NCBI GenBank assembly: GCA_021401465.1
Contig: JADDMT010000091.1
Coordinates: 55,806-119,805 of the forward strand
Direction of reading: 5' to 3'
DNA from: Teratosphaeria epicoccoides
Taxonomy: Eukaryota; Ascomycota; Dothideomycetes; Mycosphaerellales; Teratosphaeriaceae
Length of the DNA: 64,000 nucleotides
Part shown: positions 58,541-64,000 of the stretch, in pieces
Layout: the number at the start of each line of letters is the position of its first letter
How positions within the stretch are numbered: the first letter of the stretch is position 1
The notes under the pieces: model-generated
Databases searched by the model: none
What the model was told of the DNA's origin: nothing
What the model saw: only the letters and a program-made list of their open reading frames with translations
Program-made: the position numbers and the translations under genes

Positions 58541-59014
58541 GCACAGTAGATGGTCATTGATGGTGTTAGTTAGACTAGCACTAAAGTAAAACCCTAAAAC
58601 AACTACTACATGCTACTACTTTAGGTGTAAAAATAGGGTTAGGAGTATAGTTCTTACAGGGCTCCTAGAGGCTATAGAAGTCTACTAGAAGCTATAGGAA
58701 CTTACTGCTAGATACCTAGAAGGCTATATTAATGTTTGAAATGTAGTAAGATCTATGGGATACTAAGTAGTACCCTGTAAAATGAATTTTCTAACATCAT
58801 GTTAAGACTATTCTGACATCCTAGAGAGCTCGCTTAGAGGTTTACATGATATTATTATGCAAAGTCCTTCTCTACTACATAGACACATGTAAGGTATTTA
58901 TTCTATAGGACTTGTAAGCTTTATACAGCTAGACAGGTGTTACTTTAAAGTCTTTACATGAATAACATAGGGCTTATAGCCTAGATAATATCACAAATGT
59001 AAGGTGTCTATTTA
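58541..59014. other. Unassigned, moderately mutated sequence
   Basis: TAG-rich DNA with no readable protein; precedes the 9-bp tandem array. Confidence 0.4.
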
Positions 59015-59140
59015 TAGGGCTTGTAGAACTTGTAGGAATTGTAGGACTCGTAGGACTCATAGGACTTGTAGGACTTGTAGGACTCCTAGGACTCCTAGGA
59101 CTTGTAGGGCTTATAGGACTTATAGGGCTTGTAGGACTCT
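59015..59140. repeat. Tandem repeat, 14 units of 9 bp
   Basis: Units of the form TAGGRCTYN follow each other without any phase break for 126 bp (for example taggactcg, taggactca, taggacttg). Since the period is a multiple of three it would encode a 3-residue repeat if it were ever coding, but every unit contains TAG in one frame. Confidence 0.9.
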
Positions 59141-59404
59141 ATTAATTAAATAGCGCCGTTTCGTGGTGTTCGAAATGCATGGTATTTTCTGATGAGCGCT
59201 ATTGCTCCTATCTATAATCTACTGCAGATGCTAGTAGTCACAACATACGCTACTGCAGTGTTCTGGTAATACAGCCTCGTCTCGTACTAGACACCTTGCC
59301 TCGCGACTAGTAGGGCTCACTAAACAACACACCCCCTCAGAGATTACCCTCTGAAGCTCAATTTGAGTAAGAGCCCTTTCGTCGCTTCAAGGTTCTCACT
59401 GCGT

Positions 59405-60570
59405 CCTCTACTACACGCTAAAAGCCCGTATTCATGATCTCCTTCATCTCATTAATCAACTCTTCATTCCTACTCTTAGCATCTGTATCATCTCTAGTGC
59501 TATTCTTCGTGCGTTGCTTCTTGGCTACAGGCTTAATTAGTGAGGAGCTAGAGGTACGCTTGTTCGTGCTTTATCCCTAATCATCCTTATTATCATCCTT
59601 AATGTACATCACTATATGTTACTCTACCTAGTCTAGTCTCTTCAAGTTCTTGACGATCTTTATGCCATAGTTAAGTAGTCTAGTAAAGTCATGCGCCTCT
59701 ACAAGTTTAACATACTACAGTCTAGTGTCATGATTAAGCTTATCTACCTCTACGAGGTACAGAAAGGTTCTGATAGCCATCTCGACAATTAGATCGTTAG
59801 TTGCGTCACTCTTGCTCTTCTAAGGGTCTTTACATGATTCCTTCTCTAGGAACTTGATCTTGTAGATGATAAACTTGGCAGTTTAAGGTATGGACTTCTT
59901 ATGTTGTTCATGGATATTAGCTAGCTTTTAGGCGTCTAAACGCTCCTTCTTGCTAGTAAGTAGCGACTATGGTAGTTAAGTATTTATAGGCACTACATAC
60001 TTTGTCTTCGCAAGAGGTGTATTAGCTAGTACGGTTGTTTTCTTACAAGGTAACTATCTGTAAGCTAGTGCTTTTTTCGGGTTAGGTTGCTTATCCTCCT
60101 CAGACTCGATGCCCTGATTGATTGTCTTCCTGCCATGAATTAGACCTTTCTGACGAGGTCTTAGATTACGCTAAGCAAGTACTATAGGGCGTAGCCCTAT
60201 GCTAGTGATTAATTTCTTGGTTGATTGATCATAGTAAGTAAACGACCTTAGTTAAGCTGCTTTAGTTAGTTGCTTAGTTTGCTCCTCTTGTAATCCCTTC
60301 TTAAGAATCTCATCTGTAAATGCCTAGTATTAACTTTTAGTAATGCTCTCTTTGTCTCTAGACATGTCTACTAGTAGCTAAAGTACCGTTCTCTTAAAGT
60401 CAGAGATTAGCCCTATACGTGATACATTATTCAAAGAGTACTACAGCTGACTATTAAGAGCTTGCTACTTGTTACCTGATAGGGTATCTTCAATGAGTAG
60501 AGTAGGCCCCTTAGACTGTTCTCTTGCGTTAATAGGCGTAAAGCTTAGTATCTTGAACATGTATTGCTTA
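59405..60570 (-). pseudogene. Unidentified mutated ORF
   Basis: On the minus strand one frame is readable for almost 400 codons between stops that are again mostly TAG: LTFSKQYMFKILSFTPINAR near the start, FTDEILKKGLQEEQTKQLTK in the middle, and a Lys-rich C-terminal part (KPVAKKQRTKNSTRDD). It is predicted to be largely helical and charged. I do not recognise it. It could be a gag-like or accessory protein of a transposon. Confidence 0.45.
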
Positions 60571-61350
60571 GAGAAGGTTAGTGTAGGTAACAGGGCAGAG
60601 CTCAGATGTTAGTATAGTAGTATGATTACAGTACTAGCAGTTTAAAAGATTTTAAGCTAAGTTGCCATGCCTGCAGATAATTACACATTACTCTTACTTG
60701 TCTAATCAGGACTTAAGGACATATTGTGACTCATGACATGTGCCTTCTGTTTTTAGCTAGTAAGGCAGTCAAGTGAAGTAATGTTTGTTTGTTTGTTTGT
60801 TTTGTTTGTTTTGTTTGTTTTGATTTAGTCAAGCTGATATTGTTTACTACTGTTACTGTATTATTCATTCATGTGCTTTCTGTAGGAGCTATGTCGTTCA
60901 TTCTAGGAGCTAATCTATGGCCCCTTGCTACTATATCATTTGTTTGTTTGTTGTTCTGTCGTTCTTTATAGGGGTATCCTGCTTAGTTCTTATCTCTAAG
61001 CTAGTCTCCTGCGCTGTTGTTGTGTGCTAACTTCTTACCCCCTAAGTAGTCACTGTTTACTAGATGTAGCTACAACTATTAAGTAAAGCGCATGTGCTTT
61101 AGTGTAGCTATTAACTTAGTCATTCTATTAGCTAGTATCTTAGCTGTTAGCATCTATTCCATGTGTAAGTCTCTAGCTTGATACCTCTCTTGTAGCTAAC
61201 ACTGCTAAACATCTACATGCCGCATCTTCATGTCTAGGTAATACCTAGACTACTAAACAAAGCGAAGAGTCTACTTGTTATTATAGTAGAGCTTCAGGAC
61301 TTTAGGTAGTTCGATATTAAGCTTTTCAAGCGTGCGCTTCTACTATATCA
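60571..61350. other. Unassigned sequence between mutated ORFs
   Basis: TAG-rich in parts, with the TTTG microsatellite; may contain the 3' end of the copia remnant. No LTR pair could be recognised. Confidence 0.35.
60783..60821. repeat. TTTG/TTTTG microsatellite
   Basis: A run of TTTG units with TTTTG variants; a second short run lies near 60940. Confidence 0.9.
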
Positions 61351-62279
61351 TCTCTAACCTAGCATAGCTTAGACTATACAGCTTAGCCTTAGTGCATAAC
61401 TTAGTGACTATAGTCTGCTTGACTACCTTCTAATCTACAGGCCTACTAAATAGCATGTACACAAAGCCTTTACTAGACTTCTAGGTCTTATGATCATTAG
61501 CAAATGAGGCGTCCGACACACTGTAGAACTCCTGCAGACCTGCGTTAGGTCTATAGGTTATCCCTAGGTGCCTTGTTAACAGAAGGTAGCAGATGAGATA
61601 GTTAGCAGCTTTAATGTGTTAGCGAGAAGGGTTCTTAAGACAGCGTAAGAGTAGTGACATTATGAATGCAATATCTAGGCAAGTCTACGTAGTAGTAAAG
61701 TTAACGCTTCTGACTTTAGACCTAAACTCGTTAATTAGATGAGGAGTTGTAGTCTTATCACTCATAGTAGTAAAGTCGAGTAGGAGAGGCGTTTTTAGAC
61801 CTAGGCTATTAACTAGACAGTTAATTTAGTAGCAGGCTCCGATCTTCTTCACATACAAGGTCTAGGTAAGAGACAACATCTAGGCGGCTATACTCCTGCT
61901 AACTTTAATGCCACAGAAGTATGCTAGTTCCCCTAGGTCGCGTATCTCATAGATCCTCATCAGATTTTCCTTGAGTTTCTACGCTAAGTCTCGGTCTTCT
62001 AGTAGAAAGACAATACTAATATCATCTACAAAGAAGAACACTAGAACTTTGCCTACCCCCTAGATGCACGATTTAACTTCTCTTAACCTAAGATCATCTA
62101 GAGTTCCCTTTAGCAGATTGTACTATAGCTTTAGTAACTCCTTGAATCTGTATAATGCGTTTTCGTACTTTAACACCTTTCCTACGTACTCTAGTAGGTG
62201 CTTAAACCTGTCTAGTATTTACAAGTACTTCGGTTTTAGCAATAGTAAGTTCAGAAAGGCATTTACTATGTTAAGTTAC
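61350..62279 (-). mobile_element. Ty1/copia remnant (end of RT and RNase H)
   Basis: On the minus strand the RT motif FFVDDISIV is at about 62010-62035. It is followed by the typical copia RNase H region: DIAFIMSLL, NPSR, AANYLICYLL, RHLGITYR, then SDASFANDHKT and GFVYMLF. This order distinguishes copia from gypsy elements. The upstream part of pol has been removed by the insertion of C4 at 62280. No LTR found. Confidence 0.75.
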
Positions 62280-62639
62280 TAATATAGATGTATGTGCTAT
62301 ATGATATGAAAATATCTCGCAGTGTGACAGAGTAATCCGACCTTTTAGTAGGTACAAGACAGCGCTGCTTTCTGCTTATTCCAGAGGTAGCGCTAAGGGT
62401 GCTTATAACCCCCGACGCTCCTCAATTAGGGAAAGCATGTCCGAGCCTAACCCCGTAGGGGTACCGTAGGGTCAGCGACATAGGGGCGTCCTACGTCGAC
62501 AACTGATCCTACTCGGACGACATACGAGCTAACGTATGTACGAAGGACCCCCTTGCCATATGTGGCAGGGTCACTGCATGCCAAGGGCGGCTATTAGAAC
62601 CCATGCGGTTTAAATGGTCCCCTAGTATCAACCGTATTA
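62280..62639 (-). repeat. LTR of family C (3' LTR of C4)
   Basis: 360 bp, TAATATAG to CGTATTA in plus reading, then the complement of the polypurine tract. Confidence 0.9.
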
Positions 62640-63274
62640 CTGCCCCTCCTCCTATGAGGATGTCCCTAGCCTTACTAAGTGACGCACGCGGAACATATAG
62701 GGTACGGGATGTGGCACGCTCATACTACGCAAGGGTGAATAGGTAGATAGCCTGCGTAACATGTGTCATGCGCATACCTTAACACCTTCGCAGCGAGTAT
62801 AGGGCGGAGGCTGCTGACTTAGGCGGGTTTTAATCCGTTACATGTTAGGCGGCTTCGTAACACCTTCGCTTCACATGCGGATCGAGATATCAGGAAACCA
62901 CGAGTACGTACTTCAGTCAATCCTTGAAATTATAGGGCGAGCATGCGCGCCGGCCTCGCCAAGTAGCTTGACCGTCCCTATTTAGTCGTGACCGTGAAGA
63001 ACGTGTCGCAGAACCTTGGGGTAGTAGGAAAGTACGCGGACGCTCTGCGCGCGCCGCTCGAAACAGCAGGAGCGCGCTCCTAGCGCGGGCCTCGCCACAT
63101 TTCCATGCTAGTAGGCTAGCACGAGTGCAGTCGGCGCACATGCGTGACGGCCGCGTTATCCGTTATTACATCATTCGGTCCCCTTATAAGTCAACTAAAG
63201 GCAGGTACTCTGCGCATGTAGTTCGAGTCACTAGCTCAACGGTTGCGGTAGGCAACAGGGGGGCTGTTAGAGGG

Positions 63275-63282
63275 TATAAAAA
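63275..63282 (+). promoter_or_regulatory. TATA box upstream of the family C antisense ORF (C4)
   Basis: TATAAAAA, identical context to C1 and C3. Confidence 0.6.
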
Positions 63283-63437
63283 CCTCGTCGCTTCCCAAAC
63301 TTCCCTGTTCTAAGACACTAACATCGACCTCTACTCCTACTTCGCTTAGCTTGCGCCTCGCCGTGTCTGCGGGTCTGTACTAGAGCTCCTTCTTCTTTAA
63401 TCAATCAATTAAGATTAATTAACCCGTCTTAGCTATA

Positions 63438-64000
63438 ATAGCTCATGTGCTACAGACTAAGTTCGACGCTACTCGCTCTGCCCGCGATCGTCGCTCGTGT
63501 CGACGATGCCTCGACAACCTTAGTAGCCAAGCTACACACATCTCCCCTCCGCGTGTTAGTAAGGCGTCCCCTACCCGCGAGGTATGCGTGACTTATACTA
63601 ACCGAAGCGTAGCCGAGATCTACGTCAGCGGATTTGACAAGGGCAGTGTCTACCGCAATTATGTTAACTGTAATGGCAAGCATCAGAAATGCTAAGACCT
63701 CCCTAAAGAGGTGTACGGCGAGTACAACTAGCTCTGCCGTAACATCGATAACTTCTAGAGTGCGCGCGACGAGGGGATTACTAAAGGCATTCCGACTATG
63801 AACAGGCTACAGGCTAAGTACCGCGAGGCACTCGCCTACCTGCTCGGCGCCCTCTCGTGCTTTACCGCGACTGCTAACCGTTCTCATAGCGGCGTTCGCT
63901 TCGACTCTCTGCTAACAGGCGAAAACGTTTGTCTAGGTCTAATCGCAGACTTAGTCTAGAAGATCTTGAAGGTGCTAACCGTTAGGGTCGAGACCTTCGC
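63438..64000 (+). pseudogene. Antisense cysteine-rich ORF of family C (copy C4), partial
   Basis: Frame homologous to 18328 and 47986. The initiator ATG has become ATA (63438-63440); the next in-frame ATG is 9 bases on. The N-terminal cysteine pair is clear (SCRRCLDNLSSQATHIS), then VCVTYTNRSVAEIYVSGFDK and NCNGKHQKC. TAA follows where C3 has CAA, with TAG later. Continues beyond the window. Confidence 0.7.

Larger units (their letters stand above)
62280..64000 (-). mobile_element. Ty3/gypsy chromovirus C4, runs off the right end
   Basis: 3' LTR plus the promoter and first part of the antisense ORF. It is the least mutated of the C copies in this stretch, with more CG retained than in C1 and C3. 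Confidence 0.85.

Noticed and set aside
1..64000. Ribosomal RNA, tRNA genes, CRISPR arrays
   Set aside because: No such sequences recognised; the repeats present are transposons and short tandem arrays.

Overview
The window looks like filamentous ascomycete (Pezizomycotina) genomic DNA. It has two small gene-bearing islands of ordinary composition, about 1-3030 and 6511-13932, and a heavily mutated, repeat-packed remainder. The repeats show the marks of repeat-induced point mutation (RIP). Retrotransposon reading frames are recognisable over long stretches but are broken almost only by TAG or TAA at former Gln and Trp codons, and the copies I compared differ mainly by transitions. No rRNA, tRNA or CRISPR array was seen.

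Gene islands. Island 1 holds the 3' end of a Gln/Pro-rich ORF entering from the left and an intact 251-residue coiled-coil protein gene with a textbook start context (1989-2744). Island 2 holds a Ser/Pro-rich 267-residue ORF (8044-8847, minus), an ORF of 411 codons split by one TGA (10153-11385, plus) and a 170-residue coiled-coil ORF (13243-13755, minus). None could be given a function. The islands stop sharply at transposon edges.

Repeat blocks. A complete PIF/Harbinger element (H1, 3034-6507, TTA target duplication) separates the islands. From 13933 to 46119 there is a nested stack. Retroelement A (outer copy A1+A3, 14062-16652 and 39065-43365) sits between Harbinger fragments. It is split by retroelement C2 (16653-39064, target duplication ATGTA). 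C2 is split in its leader by an inverted C1 copy (17178-24660) and in its gag by another A copy (A2, 25410-38634). A2 is in turn split by retroelement B (27309-33601, target duplication CTGTC). To the right follow Harbinger copy H2, a 525-bp palindromic MITE-like element, a full-length C copy (C3, 46828-54996, target duplication CATAT), a hAT-type DNA transposon, a poorly marked stretch with a 9-bp tandem repeat, an unidentified mutated ORF, a Ty1/copia remnant and a C copy (C4) running off the right end.

Families A, B and C are all Ty3/gypsy chromoviruses: gag, protease, RT, RNase H, integrase and a C-terminal chromodomain are visible. The most interesting observation is that A and C each carry an additional ORF between pol and the 3' LTR, on the strand opposite to gag-pol. 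It has the same length in independent copies (207 codons in A, 499 in C). Both encode a protein starting with spaced cysteine pairs. In C it is preceded by a conserved TATA box of its own. Family B has instead a degraded extra frame on the sense strand after its chromodomain. A 100-N gap at 25046-25145 lies in a large inverted repeat, and by comparison with the sister copy it appears to hide about one base.
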